Source: Lachnospiraceae bacterium (GTDB lineage Bacteria > Bacillota > Clostridia > Lachnospirales > Lachnospiraceae). From it: a stretch of 64,000 bases of DNA. Numbering within the stretch: position 1 is the stretch's first letter; each line of letters opens with the position of its first letter. Below, in pieces: positions 43,967 to 53,371 of the stretch. The translations under genes and the position numbers were made by a program. The stretch lies in assembly GCA_902363665.1 (NCBI GenBank), contig CABJAW010000009.1, positions 1-64,000 on the forward strand. The letters are read 5' to 3'. Below the pieces are notes generated by a model. That model did not search any database, was not told the DNA's origin, and saw nothing but the letters and a program-made list of their open reading frames with translations.

Positions 43967-44113
43967 CTGCGACGGAATGGAAGAACCTTTTCTGAAGAAA
44001 GAAAAAGACAAACAGAAAATAACAGGACAGCCAAAAACAGGGGAGCTGCTTTGATGAGAAATAATACGCTCTAAAGGGAAGAAAATACAGAGATAAGAAA
44101 GGAAACGTCAGCG

Positions 44114-45049
44114 ATGATTGCAACATTTGAGATTTTTGAAGAAACAGGAAAACAGGAAATGGAAAAAAAAACGGGAGAAAAACTGATGCATGTGGAGTTC
44201 CCATGTGAAGTGGAATGTCCGGCAGAGGTGCTGATCTGCAGAGACCGCGAGATTACAGAGCAGACACTGGAAAAATTCCCAAATCTGAAGCTGATTTATA
44301 TTCTCAGTGTTGGCTGTGACCGGATTCCATTCAGGCTTCTGGAGGAGAAAGGAATCCGCGTGGTGCATACGCCTGGCGAGATCTGCGCGAGGGAAATTGC
44401 GGAATATGTATTTGCGGGGATTCTCTATTTCAACAAAAATCTGTATGAATGCGCGGAAAACAAGAAAAATACCGTATGGGGAAGAGGACTTACCAATACA
44501 AGCCTGAGCGAGCTGCAGATTACGGTGCTTGGCACAGGAATGCTTGGCCGTGAGGTCGCAAAAATTGCAAGTTTTCATAAAATGAAAGTGGTTGGACTTT
44601 CAAAATCAGGAAAGGAAGCGACGCTTTTCGATGAGGTGAGAACGCTGGGAAATGCAGGAGATGTTCTTGGAGAAAGTGATTTCGTGGTAAGCACACTGCC
44701 GCTGACAAAGAGTACCACCCATATTTATAATGAAGCATTTTTTGGAAAAATGAAAGAAAACGGTGTGTTTATCAACGTCGGAAGAGGAAAAAGCGTGGAT
44801 GAAACGGCGTTGGCGAAAGCACTTGCAGAAAAGAAAATTCGTGGAGCAGTGCTTGATGTGTTTGAAAAAGAACCGCTTCCGGAGGAGAGTGAGCTGTGGA
44901 AGCTGGATAATCTGATGATTACGCCGCACATTTCCGGCCGCATTCCAAACTTTATTGACCGGTCACTGAAGTTTTTCCCGGAAATTTATGCTGCTTACCA
45001 GAATGGGGAAGCGATCCGCACGGAAATTGATCTTGGAAGACAGTACTAG
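44114..45049 (+). CDS. D-isomer-specific 2-hydroxyacid dehydrogenase
   Basis: A 311-residue NAD-dependent oxidoreductase. Dinucleotide loop VLGTGMLGREVAK near 137-149, catalytic Arg in INVGRGKSVDE, Glu in VLDVFEKEPLPEES and His in ITPHISGR form the expected R-E-H triad. Its place inside a glycan locus suggests it makes or reduces a hydroxyacid used in the sugar or in a phosphate-lactyl substituent, but this is inference. Confidence 0.85.
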   Translation: MIATFEIFEETGKQEMEKKTGEKLMHVEFPCEVECPAEVLICRDREITEQTLEKFPNLKLIYILSVGCDRIPFRLLEEKGIRVVHTPGEICAREIAEYVFAGILYFNKNLYECAENKKNTVWGRGLTNTSLSELQITVLGTGMLGREVAKIASFHKMKVVGLSKSGKEATLFDEVRTLGNAGDVLGESDFVVSTLPLTKSTTHIYNEAFFGKMKENGVFINVGRGKSVDETALAKALAEKKIRGAVLDVFEKEPLPEESELWKLDNLMITPHISGRIPNFIDRSLKFFPEIYAAYQNGEAIRTEIDLGRQY

Positions 45050-45063
45050 GAAGGAGCTGGGGT

Positions 45064-47853
45064 ATGTTTTCTGATTTAAAGAAAAAAGGAACTCAGATGT
45101 ATCGAAAGTTTGATTCCGAAATCGATCGAAAGTATCCGAAACTGGTCTATCTGGCAGTTTATTCGTTCGTCTGCATGGTAACGTTTTTTCTGTGTTTTTT
45201 CTGGTTTTATAAGCTTCACCGTTCTTTTATGTGGAATGTGGATGGATTGTATACCCATTACAACTTCCTCGCCTATATGGGAGAATATTTAAGAACGTGT
45301 ATCCGAAACTTCCTGCATGGAAATTTTTCGATTCCGGCGTGGGATTTCAGCCTTGGATACGGTGTGGATATTATTACAACGCTGTATGCAAGATTCGGTG
45401 ATCCGCTGAATTATCTCGCTGTATTTTTCAGCCGGGAAAATACGGAATTGCTGCATGATTTTCTGGCAGTTCTCCGTATTTACCTTGCGGGACTGAGCTT
45501 CAGCGCCTACTGCTTTTACCATAAAAGAGACCGTTACAGCACGCTGATCGGTTCGCTGATCTACTGTTTCTGCGGTGTGGTATTCTGGGCAGGTGTAAGG
45601 CATCTGTATTTCATGACACCAATGATGTATTTCCCGCTTCTGGTACTCGGTGCGGAGAAGATCCTGAACAAAGAGAAACCGTATCTTTTCACGATCATGG
45701 TTTTCCTGTCGGCGATCTCAAATTTCTATTTCTTCTATATGATGACGATCCTGGTATTTATATTTACCGTGATCACCTATTTCCTGAACTATAAAAACAT
45801 AACGGCAAAAGCGTTTTTCCAGCTTCTTGGAAAGTTTATCCTGTATTATGTGATCGGAGTTGCACTGTCCCTGTTTTTGTTCCTGCCGGTTGTGATCACC
45901 TATATGAGCAACGCGCGTCTGGGCAGTTCCTATGAGGGCTCGCTGCTGTTTCGCAGTGCTTCGTATTATATTGAATTCATCGTGCGGTGGTTTTCACAGG
46001 GCTCCGAGTATGGGGAAGCGATGGGATACTGTGTATTGGCGCTTATCTGTGTCGTTGGCCTGTTTCTGATCCGTAAAAAGTATCTGGATCTGAAAGTGAA
46101 ATTTATTGTGCTGACGGTCTTTCTGCTGATTCCGTTTTTCGGCTATGCATTTAACGGATTTGGTTATGTGACGAATCGCTGGGTATTTGGATACAGCTTT
46201 CTTGTTGCATATATTGCAGCAGTTGTGACACCGCATCTGCAGAGTATTTTTTCGGAGAAGAAAAACCAGAGGATCTTGTGTGTGCTTTGTCTTGGTATTT
46301 TGGGATGGTGCATGCTTTTCTCCCTTCTTCAGAACAAGATCTTTTTAAGTGCCGTTGCACTGCTGATTGGTACGGCGTTTGTGATCTGCGTGATGCTGAA
46401 GAAAAATGCAAAGGTTTATAATGGAATTTTGATTCTGGCGATATGCATCGTGACTTTGTGGGCAAACGGAAGCGGAAGATTTTCGCCATTTAAGGGAGAT
46501 TATATCTCAGAATATATCACGTACGGTACGGCGGAACTGAATCTTACGGATACTCCGGCAGCTGTTCTGCCGGACAATGAGACTGATTTTTACCGTGTTG
46601 ATGAAAATGATGGAAGATACAATACGACAGTAGCGCAGGGGTACAACGGACTTTCTTTTTATACGAGTCTACTGAATCATCGTGTGGATGAGTTCCATCA
46701 GCTGCTCGGTGTTAACAATCTTCCGACGGCGACGGTTTATAATTATAAGGGAGTCAACAAGCGGGCATTTCTGGAGGCATCCCTGAGTACAAAATATTAT
46801 GTTACGACGCCGGGAGATACGCAGATTCCATACGGATTTGAAAAAGTAGAACAGGTTGGCTCGGATGGAAGGTATGCGCTTTACCAGAATAAAAACTTTC
46901 TTCCGCTTGGCTATACGTACGACAGTTACATGACTTCTGAAGAGTTTGAGCAGCTTCCGCTGGCCAAACGTCAGGAGGCATTGCTGGAAACGGCTGTGAT
47001 TGATGGTGAGACAGATGTGGTGGAAAAATCAGATCTGACGTATACAAGTACGACGCCGGAATATACGATTACGTATGGGGATGGTGTGGAACAGCAGGGC
47101 AACAGTTTTGTTGTAACAAAGTCAAATGCGAAGATTACATTTTCTTTTGACGGAGCAGCAGACAGTGAGACGTATTTGCAGATTTCCGGTCTGGATATCA
47201 CCACGTATACACCAAAAGAAAATTATGAACGCACGAATGAACCGGGTGTTGACGTAGTCAAAGACGAAAAAGTAAAATATCAGAATCAATCGACGGCGGG
47301 AATCCTGACATTGAAATGTGGTGATTTTACAAATAAATATAAGTACCGTACATCTGGTGACCGTTATTACAGCGGGGTTCGGGATTATTTTGTAAATATG
47401 GGGTATTCAGAAGAAGGAAAGACAGGATGCAGCCTGACATTCTCGACTCCGGGAGTATACTCTTTTGATGAAGTAAAAATTGTATGCCAGCCGATGGCAG
47501 TACTGTCGGATTATACGAACCAGCGAAGAGAAGACGTGCTGGAAAATACGACTGTGACCGGCCGAACGGTAGAGGGTACGATCGATCTGGAGAAAAATAA
47601 GATTCTGTATCTGTCTGTACAGGACAATGGTGGCTGGACCCTTTATGTGGATGGTGAGAAAGCAGAATATTATACAGGAAATATTATGGGAATTTCAATT
47701 CCGCTTGAGGCGGGCCATCATACCATAAAGCTGGTTTATCACACACCTGGAATGAAACCTGGTACCATAATTTCTGTTCTCACCGCACTGCTTTGCCTTG
47801 GTTACATGGGATACCGGCATTACAGGAAGTGCAGACAAGAAAGGAGCTGTTAA
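45064..47853 (+). CDS. YfhO family membrane protein
   Basis: A 929-residue protein with about 13-14 membrane helices in the first 440 residues and a large extracytoplasmic C-terminal region, with a final helix at about 895-915. It resembles the YfhO family of GT-C-like proteins, implicated in lipoteichoic acid glycosylation in Bacillus. The early loop NVDGLYTHYNFLAYMGEYLR contains acidic residues typical of the GT-C catalytic loop. It follows the dehydrogenase by 14 bases and is the last gene of the glycan group. AAGGAGCTGGGG precedes the ATG. Confidence 0.83.
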   Translation: MFSDLKKKGTQMYRKFDSEIDRKYPKLVYLAVYSFVCMVTFFLCFFWFYKLHRSFMWNVDGLYTHYNFLAYMGEYLRTCIRNFLHGNFSIPAWDFSLGYGVDIITTLYARFGDPLNYLAVFFSRENTELLHDFLAVLRIYLAGLSFSAYCFYHKRDRYSTLIGSLIYCFCGVVFWAGVRHLYFMTPMMYFPLLVLGAEKILNKEKPYLFTIMVFLSAISNFYFFYMMTILVFIFTVITYFLNYKNITAKAFFQLLGKFILYYVIGVALSLFLFLPVVITYMSNARLGSSYEGSLLFRSASYYIEFIVRWFSQGSEYGEAMGYCVLALICVVGLFLIRKKYLDLKVKFIVLTVFLLIPFFGYAFNGFGYVTNRWVFGYSFLVAYIAAVVTPHLQSIFSEKKNQRILCVLCLGILGWCMLFSLLQNKIFLSAVALLIGTAFVICVMLKKNAKVYNGILILAICIVTLWANGSGRFSPFKGDYISEYITYGTAELNLTDTPAAVLPDNETDFYRVDENDGRYNTTVAQGYNGLSFYTSLLNHRVDEFHQLLGVNNLPTATVYNYKGVNKRAFLEASLSTKYYVTTPGDTQIPYGFEKVEQVGSDGRYALYQNKNFLPLGYTYDSYMTSEEFEQLPLAKRQEALLETAVIDGETDVVEKSDLTYTSTTPEYTITYGDGVEQQGNSFVVTKSNAKITFSFDGAADSETYLQISGLDITTYTPKENYERTNEPGVDVVKDEKVKYQNQSTAGILTLKCGDFTNKYKYRTSGDRYYSGVRDYFVNMGYSEEGKTGCSLTFSTPGVYSFDEVKIVCQPMAVLSDYTNQRREDVLENTTVTGRTVEGTIDLEKNKILYLSVQDNGGWTLYVDGEKAEYYTGNIMGISIPLEAGHHTIKLVYHTPGMKPGTIISVLTALLCLGYMGYRHYRKCRQERSC

Positions 47854-47854
47854 A

Positions 47855-49696
47855 ATGCAGAAAGTAGATAAACCAAAGAAATCATTGATGGTATATTACC
47901 TGATTGTGCTTGCGGTTCTGGTCATTATGAACCTGTTTCTCTTTCCGGCTCTTGTAAAAGAAAAAGTACAGGAAGTCGATTATGGCACGTTTCTGACGAT
48001 GCTGGAAGAGAAAAAAGTGGCTACTGTACAGCTGGATGGTGATGAAATCTATTTTACCGGAAAGGATGAGCAGCTCTACAGTACGAATACCTTTCAGGAT
48101 CTGAATCTGGTTGACCGGCTGCAGGCGGCGGGCTGTTCGTTTGGCCAAGTAAAGCAGGAGGAGTTGAATCCGATTGTAAGTTTCCTGCTGTCATTCGTCG
48201 TGCCAATCATCATTTTTATCGGAATCGGGCAGCTGCTGTCACGTTCGATGATGAAAAAAATGGGCGGTGCTGGACTTGGAAACGCGATGTCGTTTGGCAA
48301 AAGCAATGCGAAGGTATACGTGGCAAGCGAGACTGGCATCAAATTTAAGGATGTAGCCGGGGAAGATGAAGCGAAAGAGGCTCTGCAGGAGATTGTAGAT
48401 TTCCTGCATTCTCCGCAGAAATATCAGGAGATCGGAGCAAAAATGCCGAAGGGTGCACTGCTTGTCGGCCCTCCTGGAACCGGTAAGACTCTTCTTGCGA
48501 AGGCGGTAGCCGGAGAGGCTGAGGTACCGTTTTTCTCGATTTCAGGATCAGAATTCGTGGAAATGTTTGTCGGCATGGGTGCGGCCAAGGTGCGTGATCT
48601 GTTTAAACAGGCAAATGAAAAGGCGCCATGTATTGTCTTTATCGATGAGATCGATACGATCGGTAAGAAACGTGATGCACAGGGCATGAGCGGAAATGAT
48701 GAGCGTGAGCAGACATTAAATCAGCTGCTCACGGAGATGGATGGTTTTGACGGCTCTAAAGGTGTGGTGATCCTCGCGGCGACGAACCGTCCGGAGTCCC
48801 TGGATCCGGCACTGCTTCGTCCGGGCCGTTTTGACCGGCGGATCCCGGTGGAACTTCCGGATCTGCAGGGGCGTGAGGCAATCCTGAAAGTACACGCGAA
48901 AAATATCAGGCTGAGCGACGGTGTGGATTTTGGCGCGATCGCGCGTGCAGCGTCCGGGGCATCGGGCGCAGAGCTTGCAAACATGGTAAATGAGGCGGCA
49001 CTTCGTGCAGTGCGAAACGAAAGAAAATACGTGACACAGTCGGATCTTGAGGAGAGCATCGAGGTTGTCATTGCCGGTTATCAGAAGAAAAACAAAGTGC
49101 TTTCAGATAAAGAGCGGCTGATCGTTTCCTATCATGAGATTGGTCATGCGCTGGTAGCGGCGCTGCAGACGCACTCCGCACCGGTGACGAAGATTACGAT
49201 CATTCCGAGAACCTCAGGAGCACTCGGCTATACGATGCAGGTCGATGAGCAGGAGCGCAACCTTTTAAGCAAGGAGGATCTGGAAAATAAGATCGCGACA
49301 CTGACGGGTGGCCGTGTCGCGGAGGATCTCATTTTCCATTCGATTACGACAGGCGCATCGAATGATATCGAGCAGGCGACAAAGCTGGCACGTGCGATGA
49401 TCACAAGATACGGTATGGCTGATGAGTTTGGCATGGTGGCGCTTGAGACTGTAACGAACCAGTATATGGGTGGTGACGCAGCACTGGCCTGTGCCGGTGA
49501 TACGGCGGCGAAGATTGATGATATGGTTGTGGCACTTGTGAAAAGGGAATATGAAAAAGCAGAGCATCTGCTTTCTGATCATATGCCGAAGCTTCATGAG
49601 CTTGCAAAATACCTGTATGAGAAAGAGACGATCACCGGTGACGAGTTTATGAAAATTTTGAATGAGAAGCCACTAAATTGTGTGAGCGATTACTAA
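47855..49696 (+). CDS. ftsH: ATP-dependent zinc metalloprotease FtsH
   Basis: Membrane-bound AAA protease for quality control of membrane proteins. 613 residues: TM1 about 11-30, extracytoplasmic domain, TM2 about 107-128, AAA domain with Walker A GPPGTGKT (205-212), Walker [12 protein letters not shown] and the second region of homology [22 protein letters not shown]. The zinc site HEIGH lies near residue 430. The C-terminus is short. AAAGGAGC precedes the ATG at 47855; its start is one base past the YfhO stop. Confidence 0.96.
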   Translation: MQKVDKPKKSLMVYYLIVLAVLVIMNLFLFPALVKEKVQEVDYGTFLTMLEEKKVATVQLDGDEIYFTGKDEQLYSTNTFQDLNLVDRLQAAGCSFGQVKQEELNPIVSFLLSFVVPIIIFIGIGQLLSRSMMKKMGGAGLGNAMSFGKSNAKVYVASETGIKFKDVAGEDEAKEALQEIVDFLHSPQKYQEIGAKMPKGALLVGPPGTGKTLLAKAVAGEAEVPFFSISGSEFVEMFVGMGAAKVRDLFKQANEKAPCIVFIDEIDTIGKKRDAQGMSGNDEREQTLNQLLTEMDGFDGSKGVVILAATNRPESLDPALLRPGRFDRRIPVELPDLQGREAILKVHAKNIRLSDGVDFGAIARAASGASGAELANMVNEAALRAVRNERKYVTQSDLEESIEVVIAGYQKKNKVLSDKERLIVSYHEIGHALVAALQTHSAPVTKITIIPRTSGALGYTMQVDEQERNLLSKEDLENKIATLTGGRVAEDLIFHSITTGASNDIEQATKLARAMITRYGMADEFGMVALETVTNQYMGGDAALACAGDTAAKIDDMVVALVKREYEKAEHLLSDHMPKLHELAKYLYEKETITGDEFMKILNEKPLNCVSDY

Positions 49697-49708
49697 AAAT
49701 ATTTTCTA

Positions 49709-49738
49709 TTGACTAATAAATTACTGCAGGACTACAAT
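49709..49738 (+). promoter_or_regulatory. Promoter of feoA
   Basis: TTGACT (49709-49714), 18-base spacer, TACAAT (49733-49738). Confidence 0.5.
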
Positions 49739-49827
49739 AGGACTATCGAAGAAAAGGAACAGAAAAGAACCGGAATAGTGTGGAGAAAACCGGAAACAAA
49801 TCAGACGATAGAAAGAGGTGTGGTTTT

Positions 49828-50040
49828 ATGCAGAGTCTGGCAGCGGTCCCGGCAGGAGCGGCGTGTACAGTAAAATGGATGTTCGGAATCGCAGAGATTC
49901 TTGGGTATCTCAGAAAAAATGAGATTAAGGAAGGCGAAGAAATCCGAATCATTCAGAATTATGGCGGTAACGTGATCGTATCTGCACAGGGACGGCAGTT
50001 TGCAGTGAGCAAAGATGTCGCAGAACGAATTAAAGTATGA
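49828..50040 (+). CDS. feoA: FeoA-domain protein
   Basis: A 70-residue small SH3-like protein with the FeoA pattern: SLAAVPAGAACTVKWM, GYLRKNEIKEGEEIRII and GGNVIVSAQGRQFAVSKDVAERI. FeoA supports the ferrous iron transporter FeoB, but no feoB is adjacent; isolated feoA-like genes are common in Clostridia. The ATG at 49828 follows GAAAGAGGT; a longer in-frame start at 49780 lacks a ribosome binding site. Confidence 0.82.
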   Translation: MQSLAAVPAGAACTVKWMFGIAEILGYLRKNEIKEGEEIRIIQNYGGNVIVSAQGRQFAVSKDVAERIKV

Positions 50041-50090
50041 ATTAGAACGGTCATTCATAATCTGCTTTGATTTGCTTAAACCAGGAAAAG

Positions 50091-50125
50091 AAAATGCTCC
50101 GGTGAGAACCGGAGTATTTTCTTTT
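50091..50125 (+). terminator. Terminator after feoA
   Basis: Stem ATGCTCCGGT/ACCGGAGTAT with a GAGA loop, preceded by A's and followed by TTTCTTTT. Confidence 0.85.
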
Positions 50126-50214
50126 CAACTAGGAAATTGATACGCAGTGCTTTAAGATGTGGTATAAAAATAATAGAACAAAACAGATCAGAAAGTAATG
50201 TAACAGGAGAAATT

Positions 50215-51474
50215 ATGTGGGAGAGGAAAAACGGATATAAAGCAGAACAAAAAAAAGAAGAAAAAACAGGACAGAGTACAAAGGATAGAATCAAATCGGA
50301 AGCAGAAAATGAACTGCACGTAGTTCACAAAATATCCGCATGTAACAGATTGGGGAAAATGCGGCTGTCAGGAACAGGGGTGTTTCGGCAACTGGCCGGA
50401 AGCTTTCTGCTGCTTTTGATGTTTTTGCTGCCTGGCTTTGGTGTGACGGCGGCAGAAATGAAGGTTCACTTCCTCAATGTAGGGCAGGGGCTTTCAATTC
50501 TGGTACAGACAGACGGGAAAAATCTGCTGTATGATGGAGGAGGGCGGAATGCGGCAAGCTTTGTTGTATCGTATCTGGAGGATCAGGGTGTGGAAAACCT
50601 TGATTATCTGATCAACAGCCATTACGACGAGGATCATCTTTCCGGGCTGGTTGGCTGCCTGAATCACTTTTCGGTGGGGACGGTGATCGGAAGTGATTAC
50701 GTCCATGAGAGTAAGCTGTACAGTTCCTTTATGGATGCGGTGTCAGCAAAAGGACTGGAAGTACAGTATCCGGCTGTCGGGACGATGTATGTCCTTGGCG
50801 ATGCAGAGTTTGAAGTGCTTGCGCCGCAGACGGTGAGCAGCACAGATGGCAACAACAATTCTGTTGTGATCCGCCTGATAAACGACGAGGACAGTTTCTT
50901 GTTTACCGGAGATGCGGAGTATGCCAGTGAAAAAGAAATGTGCGCATCCGGAATGGATCTGAACTGCGATGTGCTTGTCCTTGGACATCACGGTTCGGCA
51001 ACTTCCACGTCATGGGATTTTCTGGCGCAGACCGTACCGACCTGGGCAGTAATCAGCTGCGGAGCGAATAATTCTTACGGCCATCCAAATGCAGAGACAA
51101 TGGAAAAGATGGAATCTATGGATATCGAAATCTTCCGCACTGATCTGCAGGGAACGATTGTGGCAGACAGCAGCGGAGCAGGGATCACATGGAACACACA
51201 GCCGTGTCAGGATTACTCATCGGGTGACGGTGAGTACCGCAGTTATGATGAAGAAGAGCAGAAATATAGCGCACAGTCCGGAGATGAGAATGCACAGTCA
51301 GGGAATCAGGCGGCAGAGCCTTCTGCATTTGGCGATCTGGTCTGGCTTTCCGAGAACGGCACAAAATACCACAGCAAAAATGACTGTGGAAAAATGAATC
51401 CGGATAAGGCATGGCAGGTATCCAGAGCGGATGCGGTCGCGATGGGGTATGAGGCGTGCAAGAAGTGTTTCTGA
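50215..51474 (+). CDS. Exported ComEC-like metallo-beta-lactamase fold protein
   Basis: A 419-residue protein with a charged N-terminal tail and a signal/anchor helix (about 57-80). An MBL domain follows (about 83-345): MKVHFLNVGQGLSILVQT, LINSHYDEDHLSGL with the HxxxDH metal motif, FLFTGDAE, and LVLGHHGSATST with the late His. This is the architecture of ComEC/Rec2 C-terminal domains, but no competence pore is fused. A short C-terminal domain ends with KYHSKNDCGKM and YEACKKCF, Cys residues that may bind metal. Likely a secreted or anchored phosphodiesterase or nuclease; substrate unknown. Confidence 0.82.
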   Translation: MWERKNGYKAEQKKEEKTGQSTKDRIKSEAENELHVVHKISACNRLGKMRLSGTGVFRQLAGSFLLLLMFLLPGFGVTAAEMKVHFLNVGQGLSILVQTDGKNLLYDGGGRNAASFVVSYLEDQGVENLDYLINSHYDEDHLSGLVGCLNHFSVGTVIGSDYVHESKLYSSFMDAVSAKGLEVQYPAVGTMYVLGDAEFEVLAPQTVSSTDGNNNSVVIRLINDEDSFLFTGDAEYASEKEMCASGMDLNCDVLVLGHHGSATSTSWDFLAQTVPTWAVISCGANNSYGHPNAETMEKMESMDIEIFRTDLQGTIVADSSGAGITWNTQPCQDYSSGDGEYRSYDEEEQKYSAQSGDENAQSGNQAAEPSAFGDLVWLSENGTKYHSKNDCGKMNPDKAWQVSRADAVAMGYEACKKCF

Positions 51475-51567
51475 TTAAACCATTCCTGACGGTGGGGAAT
51501 CATCTTGATAATCCTGAAAAAAACTGCTATTTGGCACCGTAGTAAGTAAAAAATGAATCATTCAGGA

Positions 51568-51604
51568 AAAAAGCCTCTCTGGTTGCGAACCAGAAAGGCT
51601 TTTT
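51568..51604. terminator. Bidirectional terminator between the MBL gene and tRNA-Pro
   Basis: Stem built from AAAAAGCCT...AGGCTTTTT with an inner CTGGTT/AACCAG, flanked by A on the left and T on the right. Confidence 0.8.
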
Positions 51605-51618
51605 AAAAGTGCAAAAAC

Positions 51619-51692
51619 TCGGGGCAACAGGATTTGAACCTGCGACCTCTCGGCCCCCAGCCGAGCGCGCTACCAAGCTACGCCATACCCCG
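51619..51692 (-). tRNA. tRNA-Pro (TGG)
   Basis: Minus strand: acceptor CGGGGTA pairs with the 3' TGCCCCG, discriminator A at 51619. The anticodon stem CTCGG/CCGAG encloses a loop with TGG; the T arm has GGTTCAAATCC. CCA is not encoded. Confidence 0.95.
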
Positions 51693-51818
51693 AAACACAT
51701 TTATTTTACTAGAGAATGATTCGTTTGTAAAGAGAAAAATGAAGAGTGCAGATTCTGTGTTTTGTGGAAGAATCTGCACTTTCTTATACGTGAAAATGAC
51801 TCCTTCTGCTCTCTCAGA

Positions 51819-52751
51819 TTAAAGATTCCGCGGAAACAGCTTTTCCGGATAAACACCGCGGCTTACGAGATCTTGAAATGCCTCGCGCACACATGGAACA
51901 TCCTCCTTAAACGTAACACCGAACCAGTGATCCATGGAAGGCAGGACGGCGAGATCGACCCGTTTTTCTTTAAGCAGCTGATCGACGATCGTCGGAAGCA
52001 GATACTCTGCCTTTAAGGCGTTGTCGGAGAGGCTGCCAAGGAAATCTTCAAAGCCAGTGGCGAGCTCGTCGATGAAGTCCGGGGTGAAGCCCCAGAAGTT
52101 CATGGAAACAAGGCTCTCTACATCAAGCGGCCGGAGTGTGCCGTTTTCATCTGGTACAAAGGCACCGTTTCCTTTTTTGAGAATTCCATGTGTTTCCTCG
52201 ATGGAGAGCAGCTCTTTTCGTTCGTTTACGTGGCAGATACCACGCGTCACGCCGCCATTCTCTGAGAGTGTATTTTTCAGAATAAATCCGGCCATACAGA
52301 AGTGGTATCGGTTATCGTCTGCCTGTTTTGGAGCGAGAAGGTAGTCGTGTACCTTGCGGAATGCGTCCTTGCCATAATAGTCATCAGCATTGATGACTGC
52401 AAACGGTTCGTTGACAATTCCGCGGCAGGCAAGGATCGCCTGGCCGGTACCCCACGGTTTGACACGGCCTTCCGGGACGGTGAATCCTGCCGGAAGATCG
52501 TTCATTTCCTGGAATGCATATTCGACGGGAATGACTTTAGAGATCCGTTCTCCGATAATCTCCTGAAAATCCTGATACATGTCTTTGCGTGTGACAAAAA
52601 CAACTTTGTTAAAGCCTGCTTCGATGGCGTCATAGATGGAATAATCCATGATGATTTCACCGCCTGGGCCAAATGAGGTGAGCTGCTTGATTCCGCCGCC
52701 AAACCGGCTGCCGATTCCGGCTGCCATGATTACAAGTGTTGTGTTTTCCAT
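51819..52751 (-). CDS. Sugar-phosphate nucleotidyltransferase family protein
   Basis: A 310-residue protein of the NTP-transferase fold. It shows the nucleotide loop VIMAAGIGSRFGGGIKQL (residues 7-24) in a form with GGG where the usual signature has RM/RL. Further signatures are PWGTGQAILACRG and the metal-binding VINADDYYGKDAF. C-terminal half less conserved. It resembles nucleotidyltransferases near choline or amino-sugar metabolism, but I cannot name donor or sugar. It stands alone, with a leader containing a possible terminator hairpin. Confidence 0.8.
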   Translation of the reverse strand: MENTTLVIMAAGIGSRFGGGIKQLTSFGPGGEIIMDYSIYDAIEAGFNKVVFVTRKDMYQDFQEIIGERISKVIPVEYAFQEMNDLPAGFTVPEGRVKPWGTGQAILACRGIVNEPFAVINADDYYGKDAFRKVHDYLLAPKQADDNRYHFCMAGFILKNTLSENGGVTRGICHVNERKELLSIEETHGILKKGNGAFVPDENGTLRPLDVESLVSMNFWGFTPDFIDELATGFEDFLGSLSDNALKAEYLLPTIVDQLLKEKRVDLAVLPSMDHWFGVTFKEDVPCVREAFQDLVSRGVYPEKLFPRNL

Positions 52752-53371
52752 AGTTTCTCCCTGTGTGAAAGCATGTTAAAAATCTGCAAAATGTGGAGAA
52801 TGGACTCCTATGCGTCTATTGCGAATATTCGATTTGACATCGCAATAATGATTTATGAAACATACTTTAGTGATATTGTGTGTCATTCTTCCAGCAGATC
52901 TGTTTGCAAAATGCGGATGCATTTGCGCAAAGAAAAACCGGATGCAGAACTGAGATGACAAAAAGATCTGCCAGTCGTCTGGCAGGATGCCAGAAAAAAG
53001 AGATGGCACGCAACGTTTGATTTACTTCGTTTCTTTATCATATCCTAATCATATCATATCGCCAGTGAAAATGCCACTATGGTTTCCAGGAAAATACAAG
53101 GAAATTGACTTCAAAAATAAATTGATACGACTTTTATTCAGATAAAAAACATTTTTGATCCGATAAGCGCGAAGCAGCTGCTCGCTTATAATATATCAGC
53201 TTTGATGTCCGCTTTAGAGGAGCAGGTTCTCTGTGAACATACATTTTGACAACAGCATAAAAGGCTGCACTGAAAACAAAATGAGATACAGACTTGCCAA
53301 ACGGAAGTGGAAAATTTATACTGTAGTAGATTTATAAAAGAATTCAGATCAGTGACCAAGTCCGGGAGGTT
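52752..53371. other. Intergenic region without gene; degenerate repeats and a minus-strand hairpin
   Basis: Contains degenerate copies of the dispersed repeat at about 52812-52843 (TATTGCGAATATTCGATTTGACATC-like) and 53161-53220 (GCGAAGCAGCTGC and GATGTCCGCTTTAG). A perfect hairpin CTGCCAG/CTGGCAG at 52968-52985 is followed, on the minus strand, by T's (terminator-like). A promoter for the peptidase gene sits at 53294-53322. I see no convincing reading frame. Confidence 0.55.
53294..53322 (+). promoter_or_regulatory. Promoter of the M20 peptidase gene
   Basis: TTGCCA (53294-53299), 17-base spacer, TATACT (53317-53322). Confidence 0.55.
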
